Source: Anaeramoeba flamelloides (lineage: Eukaryota; Metamonada; Anaeramoebidae). From it: a stretch of 64,000 bases of DNA. Positions 11,101 to 20,589 of the stretch are shown here, in pieces (positions within the stretch are counted from its first letter, which is position 1; every line of letters starts with the position of its first letter). The stretch lies in the NCBI GenBank assembly GCA_027625915.1, contig JANTQA010000063.1, positions 4,731,501-4,795,500 of the forward strand, in the 5' to 3' direction. Position numbers and translations under genes: made by a program. The notes beneath the pieces are model-generated. The model had not been told where the DNA came from. It saw nothing but the letters and a program-made list of their open reading frames with translations, and ran no database searches.

Positions 11101-11399
11101 TAAATGAAAAAGAAAAACAAAAAAGGGTTTTTTTTTTGGAAATATAAAGTAAAACTTACGATCAAATTTCCTTCGATCCTTAAATTAGGTTTGTCATAGA
11201 GCCAAATTTGTACTTTTGAATGCTATTTACGAGAACAAAATCAAATGGTATGTTATACATTTAGTCTTAATTGTCTGTTCTTGTTGATTTTAAAAAACTT
11301 TCAGGCTAAAAAGAAAAAAAGTTCAAATATTACTGTTTGGAGAAATTGAAAAATAACATTGATCGGCTGTTCCATTATTTTTTGCCCTTTTCGACTCAT
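5141..11399 (-). CDS. SNRPE: Small nuclear ribonucleoprotein E (SmE)
   Basis: Three minus-strand exons encode 88 residues, against about 92 in animals. Exon 1, 11399-11334, [20 protein letters not shown]..; exon 2, 11222-11160, [21 protein letters not shown]; exon 3, 5278-5141, [17 protein letters not shown].. through [14 protein letters not shown] to TAA. Introns are 11223-11333 (111 bp, GTAATA..AG) and 5279-11159 (5881 bp, GTAAGT..AG), both phase 0. The Sm1 fold ([19 protein letters not shown]) and the Sm2 motif ([13 protein letters not shown]) match SmE residue by residue. SmE is one of seven proteins of the ring on U1, U2, U4 and U5 snRNAs, assembled as an E-F-G subcomplex. The giant intron is full of repeats: LINE 5475-7172, the nest 8434-10456, and palindrome arrays. 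The exon parsing is mine; the identity is secure. Confidence 0.95.
6116..6480. repeat. Palindrome (hairpin) repeat array, family H
   Basis: Roughly 75-90 bp near-perfect palindromes of two kinds are chained here. Type a reads GTTAGGTTTTTTTTAATTT and its mirror with an AAACTGAAAATTTTTG centre. Type b reads GTTTTCCAGAATTCAAAAG and its mirror with a TAAAATCTTTGATTT centre. Units are joined by CGTTAG and by G/C-rich links such as GTGCCGTAGAGTGCC. The array sits inside the LINE fragment. Confidence 0.7.
6655..6925. repeat. Second family H palindrome array within the LINE
   Basis: Three consecutive hairpin units: a type a at about 6665-6762, a second type a at about 6765-6838 and a type b at about 6841-6920, again separated by TAACG/CGTTAG junctions. 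It splits the LINE frame exactly between DHFLCD and the ENNHKIW segment, as shown by the sister LINE copy in which these parts adjoin. Confidence 0.7.
7321..7690. repeat. Dispersed repeat, family M copy 1
   Basis: Shares extended similarity in order with 56020-56330: GATCGATCAAATG, a stretch resembling CAACTTTAACC/ CACTAACCTTC, AAATGAAAACAAA.. and TTTGGAATTTAGTTTA. It lies in SmE intron 2. No ends or coding capacity could be defined. Confidence 0.5.
8658..8836 (+). mobile_element. Short TA-type MITE (family D) inserted in family C
   Basis: A 179 bp insert flanked by TA (8656-8657 and 8837-8838). Its ends CTGGTATTTGAA and TTCAAATGCCAG are inverted, and subterminal TTTTCACTTT/AAAGTGAAAA also mirror. 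The flanks rejoin as AAAATAGT, matching the uninterrupted family C copy, which confirms a TA duplication. Tc1/mariner-type target use is inferred from TA. Confidence 0.8.
8985..10359 (-). mobile_element. TA-type MITE (family B) inserted in family C and itself interrupted
   Basis: Ends CTGTTGAGAGAAAAATG and its inverse at 10343-10359, flanked by TAA on both sides (8982-8984, 10360-10362). The two halves (8985-9160 and 10077-10359) join to give the reverse complement of the copy at 3331-3785. The flanks rejoin to GATCTAACTTTTC, matching GATCTTACTTTG in the intact family C element. Confidence 0.8.
9161..10076. mobile_element. Innermost TA-type element in the nest
   Basis: A 916 bp insert flanked by TA (9159-9160, 10077-10078). 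Inverted ends are AGCTTAATTTCAAAAATAGG and CCTATTTTTGAAATTTAGCT. Removing it restores CTCTTATAATC of the intact family B copy. A second copy of the end sequence at about 9355-9376 (AAATTTGACCCTATTTTTG) suggests that a short foldback version (9161-9376) is fused to extra sequence. The extra part has a minus-strand open frame (9530-9802, starting [16 protein letters not shown]) that I do not recognise; it could be a captured fragment. Confidence 0.75.
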
Positions 11400-13633
11400 T
11401 TTGTTTCTGTAGTTTTTCGATTAATTATAAATTTCCTTTTGGGGATTATTGGAAAAAAATGAAATCTTATTTTATCATTTTTTTTAAGGGAACATAGTTT
11501 CTGAATTTTTATATTCTTGGAGACAATTGGTTTTATATTTTGAGATGAAAGTGTTCAAAAATACTTGTTTTCACCTTTCGAAAAGTTGTCTCAAATAAAC
11601 CCCCCCTTTTTTTTTCTTTCTGGTATTTGACTTTTTAAATCACATACAAATAAAGTGATTTCTTTATATTTTAAGTTTTTTTGGTAAATTTGTAAAAATG
11701 ACAATTTTAGTCAAACTTTTGAAGGGTGTACCAAAGAAAAAGGTTTTTCTGTTAACGGGCCTGGTTTTTCTTTTATCAAAAAATGCTATTTAATGAAAGA
11801 ATAAAAATATTTGAGTTTGTTTTTTTTTTTTGATTCCTAGAAATTATTTTGGTTTTTTGAATTTCTGTTTCTTCTTGTACATTTTTATTCAATTATATAA
11901 TAGAATTTTTTTACAATAATAAATTCAAGTTTGCTGAGAAAAAAACGACTCTCGTTAAGGCACACTGGTAAATTTTATAGTTTTTAGTAACAAAAAAAAT
12001 ATGATCAACTAAGAAACCCAAAAAAGAATATTTTTCTTGTGAGATCAATTTTTTTTTTCCTTTTTGGCGAAAAAAAACAATTATTAAATTTATTTTATTT
12101 CTAACTTAATAAAAAAGTTTTTACCTTTTTAATTACATTTATTAACATTATTACACAATACATAGTCTTTGTTGTCAGGATTATTAATTTAGAGATTTTT
12201 TTTCTTTTTTAAAATAATTCCTTTGGTTAACCAAAAAAAAAACATTTAATTCAACTAATTGAAAAATATTTTTATTGATTTAAGAGGTTTGATTAATAAA
12301 AATTAAAATTTTCAAGTCATTTAAAAATTTTACCAAGAAATTATAATTTCGTTCTCAGAATTAATTTGATTTTTCAAAATAAAATTATTGATGAAGATAT
12401 TTGGGAATGAAGTAATTTAATTCTCAAAATTCAAAATCATTTTTTATCGATCAAAAATGATCTGAATTTGTATAAGGGTTCTTTTGAATATAACCAAATC
12501 AATATTTTATAAATTTTTACAAAGTGTTATTTGTTTGCAATTTTTTTCATTTGAAGAAAATCAGAAAATAACCCATTTCAAATAATTAAGAATAAAAATA
12601 TTTTTCTGGATAGATCTAAATTTGATTGGAAAAACTTTGTTAAACTTCTGATCAAATTTTCATTTATTTAATCACCTAGACCCCAATTAGTTTTATTTGC
12701 TGGGATTTGAATTTAAATATTAATTATAAAAAATAATAACCAAAAAAAAATTTATTTCAAAATCAAGACTATATGAAATAAAACGAAAAATATGTTTTCC
12801 CATTTTCAAGAATTAACTTAATTGTTAATAAAAATAATAGGTTACTTTTTTTGGATTAATATTGGAGAAAGTCAATTTTGGATTTTAAAATATAAACTCA
12901 AATTAATAAATTGTTTAAATGCGGTTAACTAATCCATTTCATAATTCTAAACATAAATTACAAAAAAAAATCAATAAAAGATCTTTACAAGATTTTATTT
13001 TACTTTTAAAAAATACTACTTTGTTAAATTAATTGGAAAACTCACGAAAGGGAGAAATCTAATCCGTACAGTGATAATTTAAGGTATTGATAAATCTAAT
13101 TAAAAAGGTGAATCAAAAAGTACCTAAGAGAGCAATCCAAACAATATGGGCAATACTTTTAAGATCTTTTATTCTTCATTTTATTAAAATAATTGTATCT
13201 CGTGTTAAACTTGTAAATGTTTTATTTAAATAAAAAACTTTTATATATTTTTTGTGGTGCCCATTTACAATAAATTGGATTTAGTAAAGTTTTTTTTTAT
13301 GTTTTGGCAAATAATAAGAAATACTTTGAAATTTTTATCTTGGTAATTCTTAATAAAAAAAAAAAGGTCACTTTACAACACTTTCTTGAAAGAGGAAAAT
13401 ATTATCCAGAAAATATTTTTAAAGAAAAAAACAAAAATCAAATAATTTATCTATTCTATTAATCTAGAAAAATGAATTGTAATTTGGAATTTTATACCCC
13501 CATACAAGAAATTGACAATTATAATAATTTGAAAATAAAATGTAAAAAAGAAAAAAGACCCAAATAAAAAATACTGGTCAAAGTTGAAAGAATTTATTTC
13601 AAATAATGAATTAAAAAAATCAAGTAAAGTGCA
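11400..13633. other. Intergenic region between SmE and TRAP-alpha
   Basis: Both flanking genes are on the minus strand, so this holds the SmE promoter and the TRAP-alpha 3' side. No confident gene. A 31-codon ATG frame at 11699-11794 (MTILVKLLKGVPKKKVFLL..) is slightly richer in G and C but too short to call. Confidence 0.4.
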
Positions 13634-14653
13634 TTATTTCTTTTTACCTTTTTTCCCTTTATTTTTTTTACCCATTTTTGGAGACTTTGAGAGATGCCTT
13701 GAATCTACAAAATCGCTTAAGTTGCCAGAAGAAGATTTTTTGATATTTTTGTTGGTTTGTTTTTGGTTGGTTTTTGTTTGAATATTTTTTGTTGTTTTTT
13801 TTAAAGAGCCAGTTTTTCCTGAAGCATATTTCCAATTGTACAATTGCACGCCACCAAATACAGCACCGGCAAGGATGGCAACATAGGTGAAAATCATCGT
13901 TGCATCAAATGAGCTCCCGCTTTCGAGTAGTTCAATCGTGCTGTTGAAGAAGGTGCTTGTATAGTTCACTAAAACGGGATCTTGTTCTGCGTAATAGGCC
14001 TGTAAAACGAGTGTGTAAGTACGTGGTTGCCATGCTTCGCTTAAGTATAAATAATATGGCAAGGCAATTTGTTGGCCTGGTTCTAATTTAATTCCTCGAA
14101 AATCGGTTTCGGTGACATTTGTGATAACCTTTGAATAATCTTGTGGATATCTAATACTTCCACCAATTCTTTGGAGATAATAAGTTGTTTTTCCTAAAAA
14201 TTTCACAAGTAAGTTTTGAAAAACGATCGTTGGTTAATTGGTTATTTATTATCATTTCGCTGATGATTCAAAAGATCAAAAAAGATACTATAAAAGAAAA
14301 AAAGCAAAGATCAGAAAAAAAAAAAGAAAAAATAAATTATCTTTCTTACCCTTATTTGTTAGGCCAGCAAGTATTTTTAAGTTTGTTGGGATTTTGATTT
14401 GAAGATCTGAAAATGAGGGAACAACATATTTTGTTTCAACAAATTCAGACGAGGTTAATTCAGGTTGCGGTTCCATTTCTAAATTATCATCTTCAACAAA
14501 AATTAATTCTTCTTCTTCGTTATCATCTTCTTGTTCTTGTTCAATATCATTTGTCAATTTTTCTTCTTGTTCTTGTTCTTCTTTTTCACATCTTATAAAC
14601 GAAAAAAGAATACAAAGCACAAAGGTTAAGTAAAGGATTGATTTTGTTTTCAT
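13634..14653 (-). CDS. SSR1: Translocon-associated protein subunit alpha (TRAP-alpha / SSR1)
   Basis: Two exons, 14653-14350 and 14193-13634, with a 156-bp intron (GTAAGA..AG, phase 1) give 287 residues, close to animal TRAP-alpha. Residues 1-22 are a signal peptide (MKTKSILYLTFVLCILFSF). An acidic segment with E/Q/D runs follows (23-60), then the luminal domain with GLTNKG, the signature GGSIRYPQDYSKVITNVT and LPYYLYLSEAWQPRTYTLVL. One membrane span lies at about 201-221 (MIFTYVAILAGAVFGGVQLY), followed by a basic cytosolic tail ending in KKNKGKKGKKK. TRAP sits beside the Sec61 channel and helps selected signal sequences initiate translocation. Splicing restores the conserved LTNKG..YP spacing, which fixes the junction. 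It shares a 490-bp divergent promoter region with Acinus. Confidence 0.95.
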
Positions 14654-15143
14654 ATTAAATTAGAAAGAGAAATAACAAAAAATGAAATCTCAGAAAAAAA
14701 ATTCAGTTTGTTTTAATGCTTAAACAGATTTTTTTGAAATAAATTGGACAATAGTTAGGTGTGAAAGTTGAGTTCTTTTAAGGTTATTTAGGATTTTTTT
14801 TATTTCAAGTACAATTGATTGTCAAGATTTGAAGTTATTATGAATGGTAATTTGGGGTTGTGAATTACTTGTTTATTATAAATTTCTAAAAGGATTTTGA
14901 AAATAATTTTAGAGTAACATTGCTTGTCAGTAAAAGTTTTTCTTTATTTTCCAAAAGAAAGGATTTTATTTGTATTAAAATGTTTGACAACCAATTCAAA
15001 AAAAAAGAGACGTAAGTTGTATTTTAAGAAGTTCCACATGTGTACAAACCAAAACAATTTTCAGTCATTTCTTTAAGATAAAATCTTATTTTGAAATTTG
15101 GTGAGAGAATTGGTTTTATTTTTTTTGTTTACTTTTCACCAAA
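14654..15143. promoter_or_regulatory. Divergent promoter region between TRAP-alpha and Acinus
   Basis: A 490-bp gap separates the two start codons, which face away from each other. It must carry both 5' UTRs and promoters. No TATA box or other element can be singled out in this AT-rich sequence; a lone palindrome CACATGTG lies near 15035. Confidence 0.5.
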
Positions 15144-16583
15144 ATGTCAACAGAGAATCAAAATATTGATGTTTCAAAATTGACCTACCGTCAGCTACAA
15201 GCACAATGCAAAAAATTTGGTTTGTCAGCTCGTGGTAAAACAGCACAACTCCGGGAACTACTTACTGATTATTTAGAAAAAGAATCAAAAGAAGAAGAAA
15301 AACAAGAAGAAGAAATAAAAAAGGAAGAAAAAGAAGAAGAAACAAAAGAAAAAAAAGAAGAAGAAATAAAAAAGGAAGAAAAAATAGATAAAAAACAAGA
15401 TGAACAGCCACAAAAAATAGTCACTGAAAAACAAAAAGCAAAACAATCAGAAGGTGAAGACGAAACTGATACAAAAACAGAAGAACAGCAAGAAAAAATG
15501 GATCTTGAGTCAAAACCAAAGGAAATAAAAAAGAAAGAAAAGGATGAAGAATTAAAAGAAAAAAAAGAAGAACAAAAAAAAGACAACGGAGAAGAAGAAA
15601 AAAAAAAACAAGAAAATGAAACTAAAACAAAAACAGAAGAAAAGCCAGAAAAAATGGATCTTGAGCCAAAATCCGATAAAAAAAAAGAAAACGAAAAAGA
15701 ACAAGAACAAGAACAAGAAAAAGAAAAAGAAAAAGAAAAAGAACAAACAAACCAAGAAAAAAAATCGAAAAGTACAAAAGATAATAAACAAATTATTAAC
15801 GAAATACTCAGCTCATCAACAAATATTTCTAAAGACACAAAAGAGAATAACAAAATGGAAATAGAAAAAAAGAAAATCATAAATTTAAATTCTAACAAAC
15901 ACTCCAATTCAAAAAGAAGAAGACTGCTTGGGAATAAAATGGATTCAAAAGAAAAAAAAACAGAAAAAAAAAGGCTTGTTCCCAAATCAAAAAAGCCCTC
16001 TTCCCGTGCGATCTTAATCAAAAATTTAACAAGGCCACTACGAAAGACGGAACTACACAAACTATTGGATCAAAATGGGAAAGTTTTAAAATTTTGGATT
16101 TCAAGAATAATGACTCATTGCTATGTTCTTTATGAAACAATTGAACAAGCAGAAAAGGCCAGAAATAATCTATACGGTGTCGTGTTCCCGGCAAAGGGAA
16201 AATCATTATATGTAGTATTTGTCAATGAGAAGGAAGCTGAAACCTATTTTGATGATTCGCAACCAGTTTCAAAATCATCGAATATCATTAGTTTGGGAAG
16301 TAAAAAAGAAGTTGCAAAGAACAAGAGATTCCAAAGTGGCAAGGAAAAGGAAAATGGAAATGGAAATGGAAATGGAAAAGAAAAAGATAGGGAACAAGAA
16401 AATGAAAAAAAAATTGAAAAAGAGCCAAAATCTTTAGACGAGTTATTTAACAAAACTAAAGCAAATCCTTATATTTATTACCAGCCTGTTTCTGAAACAA
16501 TTGTAAATAAAAGACGTGAAACAATTTTAAAACAAGAAAAAAAATTGGCAATGGAAAGAAATTCTTATAAAGATCGAAAATAA
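15144..16583 (+). CDS. ACIN1: Acinus-like SAP and RRM protein (ASAP/PSAP complex scaffold)
   Basis: A single exon of 479 residues. Residues about 13-44 form a SAP motif (LTYRQLQAQCKKFGLSARGK..LRELL), a DNA/chromatin-binding hel-ext-hel. Residues 45-280 are a K/E/D/Q-rich linker with repeats. An RRM follows at about 285-365 (RAILIKNLTRPLRKTELHKL, MTHCYVLYETIEQAEKAR, KSLYVVFV). The stretch SLDELFNKTKANPYIYYQPV at about 428-448 matches the Acinus RSB motif that binds RNPS1 and SAP18. The order SAP, RRM, RSB is diagnostic for Acinus, a scaffold of the exon-junction-associated ASAP complex in splicing control and apoptosis. It is much shorter than the vertebrate protein. The start ATG follows CACCAAA. 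The linker is poorly conserved by nature; a frame check on low-complexity DNA would be sensible. Confidence 0.92.
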   Translation: MSTENQNIDVSKLTYRQLQAQCKKFGLSARGKTAQLRELLTDYLEKESKEEEKQEEEIKKEEKEEETKEKKEEEIKKEEKIDKKQDEQPQKIVTEKQKAKQSEGEDETDTKTEEQQEKMDLESKPKEIKKKEKDEELKEKKEEQKKDNGEEEKKKQENETKTKTEEKPEKMDLEPKSDKKKENEKEQEQEQEKEKEKEKEQTNQEKKSKSTKDNKQIINEILSSSTNISKDTKENNKMEIEKKKIINLNSNKHSNSKRRRLLGNKMDSKEKKTEKKRLVPKSKKPSSRAILIKNLTRPLRKTELHKLLDQNGKVLKFWISRIMTHCYVLYETIEQAEKARNNLYGVVFPAKGKSLYVVFVNEKEAETYFDDSQPVSKSSNIISLGSKKEVAKNKRFQSGKEKENGNGNGNGKEKDREQENEKKIEKEPKSLDELFNKTKANPYIYYQPVSETIVNKRRETILKQEKKLAMERNSYKDRK

Positions 16584-17504
16584 ATTAAAACGGGATCATC
16601 TTTAGAAATTCTTTTTTTTTTTTTTTTTTAATTGTTTATTTCTCTCTAACACAACGAGTATTTAAACACAGACGATTTTTTTTCAGCAATAAAAAAAACA
16701 AAAAAGTTAAAATAATACTGTTGATATATTGTTTCACAGCCTTAAAATGTTTAATCAAATCAACAAATTTTAATTTCATGTTAAATTTGGGGAGGAGAGA
16801 GAAAATGTAATTACTTTAAATATTTTTTAAAATTTTGATATTATCAAATATTACTTTTTTTGCTTATTTATTTAATTTTGGAATTATAAATTGTTATTTT
16901 AATTTTACCTATGAATTCTTTGCAGTGAAAAGTTATTGTTAAGGGTGATAATTTAACAATTTTGGAATTAAAGGTTCTTCAATTTTACTTGATTGGGGAT
17001 TTTATTGAATAATTTCAATTGTAATATTAAAAATAACAATTTATTTTGCATAATGATGAAAAAATCTTTTTTTGTGATAAATATATTCAAAAATTAAAAA
17101 AAAAATATTTGAGTTAAGATTAAACTTTAATTATTTCCTAATGCTATTATTTTTATTGTTACTCTTTTAATACTTTTCTCACTCGAAATGTATAAATAGT
17201 ATTGTCTTTTTAAACTGAAATTAATGATAGAAATTTAAAGAAATCACAATTCAATTCAATTGGAATTTAAAGGCGACTGTAAATCTAATTGGAAATAATT
17301 GAAAATTATGGATTAAAGAACAAATTAATTAAAAAGAATTACTAAAAAAAAATAAAAGTTATAATTTTGATATTATTCAAATGAAAGACTCATTATTCGT
17401 CTTGTCATTAGTTAATGTTACAGAAAATTGATATTCTTTATTGAAAATTTTCAATATATATATATATATATATGAAATTTGTGAATTTTAGCTAAATTCC
17501 ATAG

Positions 17505-17705
17505 ACTTCCTTCAAGTACCTAGGTTTTCCCGAATTTAAAAGAATTTAGTAAAATCTTAAATTTTCGGTTTATTTCTTTTAAATTCAAGAAAATCTAAAT
17601 TGTTTTTTTTTAATTTTTTTTTTATATCTAAGAAATCAAAAGATAACTTCAGAAATTGTCTTTTTATTTCTTAATGTAAAAAAAAAAATCTAACCATACT
17701 TTCAT
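17505..17705. repeat. Family H palindrome pair
   Basis: A type b unit (GTACCTAGGTTTTCCCGAAT and mirror ending AAATTCAAGAAAATCTAA) is followed by a type a unit whose arms are TTTTTTTAATTTTTTTTTT and its mirror AAAAAAAAAATCTAACC. The match to the arrays at 6116 and 46730 is clear but diverged. Confidence 0.55.
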
Positions 17706-18327
17706 AGGATTCAAAAGGATGTTGTGATATCTATATTTTTACTTTATTATTATTATTTTTTTAATCCGTGTAAAACTAAATGCTACAATTAGAAATTTAT
17801 TCCCCAGTTCAAAATAAATAAAAAAAAAATAATAAAAAATAATTTATTACATTGGGTATTTTCGCAAGAAGAAGAAAATTTCAAATACATCTTGGTTTAT
17901 TAATAATGTCCTTTTTTTAAGTTGATCAGGGAACTATTGATTTTCTTAGTATATTATGTATCCTTCAAATTCACAGTAAAAATTGGAAAAAATGTTCACA
18001 GGTAAAAGGTAATAAATATTTTAAAGAACATTGAACATTTTATTGTTCTAATATAGATATTTTAATAACAAACTTTAAAATTTTTATCAAATTTTATGAA
18101 TTTGGTTATACAAAAATCGTCCCTATACCAAAGTTTTTTTTATTATAAAAGTTATTGGGGGAAGGGTCTTGAATTATATGTTTTTTATACTTTTAAAAAT
18201 AAAATCAAATATATTTGAAAAAGTAAAGTAAAACAAAGAAGTAGTTGTTTTCAAAACAAAAAAAAAAATGAATTATTATTTCATTATATAAATTTTGAAC
18301 CTATATTGTTATTGAGGAACCGATTTA

Positions 18328-18438
18328 ATGAATATGGAAACCGATACAAACTATGATTTGATACATGGTCAACTAAAAAAAAAATATTTGTCACCAGCTA
18401 ATATTCAATTAAATATTATTAAATATTTGAACTCCTAG
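18328..18438 (+). CDS. Possible small ORF of 36 residues
   Basis: An ATG frame reading MNMETDTNYDLIHGQLKKKY then LSPANIQLNIIKYLNS and a stop. Its codon mix is less A/T-biased than the flanks. No family, no splice signals and no neighbours in phase. It may be chance. Confidence 0.2.
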   Translation: MNMETDTNYDLIHGQLKKKYLSPANIQLNIIKYLNS

Positions 18439-20265
18439 TAAAATTTTCATTTATAAAGTTGTCTTTACTCTTTTGAAATGATTGGAAATGTTTATTTCAC
18501 TTATTATTGATTGTTTTCAAATCTTAAAAAATAGTTTATAGTTGAAAGGGGAAACAATTATAATTTTGCTCTACATTCTTTTTAATACATTTTTCAATAA
18601 ATTTATAATTAATTAATATCTATCATTTCGTGAATAAAAGTGGGTTTTTTCCTTAAAAATTAATTTAAATATTTGAAAAATAATTTTTTATTTTATCAAA
18701 TTGTTTTACAAAAACTTGATATTAAAAGCACAAAAAAAAAAAATAATAACATAACAACACATTTATTAATTCCAATTTTTAATCCTTATTCGCGTTTTTG
18801 ATATTCGCCCAGTTCCTATTTTAATTTACAGACTTTAAACATTAATTCAACTACAAAAAAATCCCGATTTAAGGAATTTTTTTCTAATTTTGTTTGACAC
18901 AAATTATTTTATCAGAATCAGAAATTTGTATCTCGGTTTAGAATTTTATTTGTGTTTTAATTTACGTTCTCAACTTTTGTCCTATCAGTGGGACAGACTG
19001 TAAAATTCAAAAAAGGTGATTAATATTAAAAAATCTGATAGTGGTATATAACGGCAATTTTTTGATAAATATCATGATATTTATTAAAAGGCTAGAACAT
19101 TGTAAAAAGGTTAGATTTCCTGCTCAATATAATGATAAAAATTCACCCCTGTTAGAAAAATTGATGAATTTTGGGGCTAATTCAATGATATTTTTAAAAG
19201 AGCCTTTTATTTGATCAAAAAAAAAAGATTCTAGAAAAAAGTTATAATTATAAAAAAAGGCTATAAAGAGATACTTGATTCAATCAAGGATCAAATAATA
19301 GAAGATTAATATATTTTCTTTTGATTTGGTTGATAAACCAACCCATCATTTGAATGAACACGAGTGATAATAAAAGGTAAATAATATTTTATAAGTCACT
19401 TCACGGCTTCATAAATTATATTGTACAACGAGTTTCTAAAACTACATACATTTCACACGTTCTTTCAAGAATGTGTTATTGGGTGAAAAGATATTCAAAA
19501 TTTTCTTAATTTGATTTGGGTTTGAATGCTCTGTATAACTAACTAATCACTTTTTAAATAAACTAGCCACATTATAACTAATTATTTAGACTTTTTTGAA
19601 AATATTTTTCTTCTTTTTAATCTTCTTTTCTCGTAATGTCTTTGTATTAAACATATAAAAGACAAGGAGCCACTATAAAGTTTTTTTAACTGTTAACTAA
19701 GAAGAATTAGCGTTACACTTCTTATTTTTTGTTATTTAACTTGTTCTAGCTAAACCACATTTTTTAATTTTCATTTTGATATAAATCCACTTATGATTTC
19801 AAAATGGGTTAGTTTTTGTTTGATCAAAAATATTTCTGAATAATTTTTCATATATAAAAAATAAAAAAATGAAAACAAAAATTTTTTCAATAAAAATAAT
19901 TGCACTTTTTAATGATTTTGTAGATTATTTTGATTTTGGCATTTTTTTTTTTTTTATAACTTTTTTAAAGGGAAAAGCACTTTGGTGTGGTTTGTTTTGC
20001 AAAATTGAAGCTATTTTTTGCAATATGATTTCTAAAAAATAATTTTCTTTATCATGATTTTTACTTTTATCACAATTTTATGATTTTTATGATTATTGAT
20101 GATTTTGTTATTTTTTCAAGATAAAGTAGGACTAATCGTGATTTTTTTAATACTATCGCGATTTTATTGTTAATATAATGATAATATATGTTATCATCAA
20201 AAACTCAAAATTAAAATATTAACAATTTTTATTGTTTAGACTATTTACTTTTTCCAAATTTCTTT

Positions 20266-20320
20266 TGATTAATTGTTTGGTTCCTCCTCTTCGCGTTTAA
20301 AGCACTTGGTGGGAATAGAT
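20266..20320 (-). other. G/C-rich exon-like patch, unrecognised
   Basis: A compact G/C-rich stretch in otherwise A/T-dominated DNA lies just downstream of calreticulin. On the minus strand, after a possible acceptor TAG, it can be read as HLFPPSALNAKRRNQTIN or as PSIPTKCFKREEEEPNN and stop. The two readings cannot be separated. It could be an exon of an undetected gene or an element of the calreticulin 3' region. A 32-base A-run follows at about 20349. Confidence 0.2.
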
Positions 20321-20349
20321 GGCTATTCTTTCAAAAAACTTATAATATC

Positions 20350-20382
<33 letters not shown>

Positions 20383-20589
20383 ATTTGTACTGGAATAAAT
20401 ATTAAACTGTAGTACTATATTTTATTATTATCAATTTAAGATCGATTATACTTGACGAAAAATTTATATAAATAAATAAGATATAATTTTAAATAATTTA
20501 TTTTTCAAGATAAACCAACTTAATAAAAATTATAAAAAATTAAACATCAGTTAATATTTTTTTTCAATTTTTTCATTTAATTGAATAGT

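Larger units (their letters stand above)
16584..20265. other. Convergent intergenic region between Acinus and calreticulin
   Basis: About 3.7 kb of AT-rich sequence with a (TA)n tract at 17455-17473, a family H palindrome pair at about 17505-17700, and no confident gene apart from the small frame listed at 18328. A short G/C-richer patch on the minus strand at 18786-18815 could end a frame (LGEYQKRE, stop) but cannot be supported further. Confidence 0.4.

Noticed and set aside
15269-16060. Long minus-strand frame opposite Acinus
   Set aside because: It is the mirror of the K/E-rich linker (giving S/F/L runs) and has no independent features; the plus strand carries recognisable SAP, RRM and RSB motifs.
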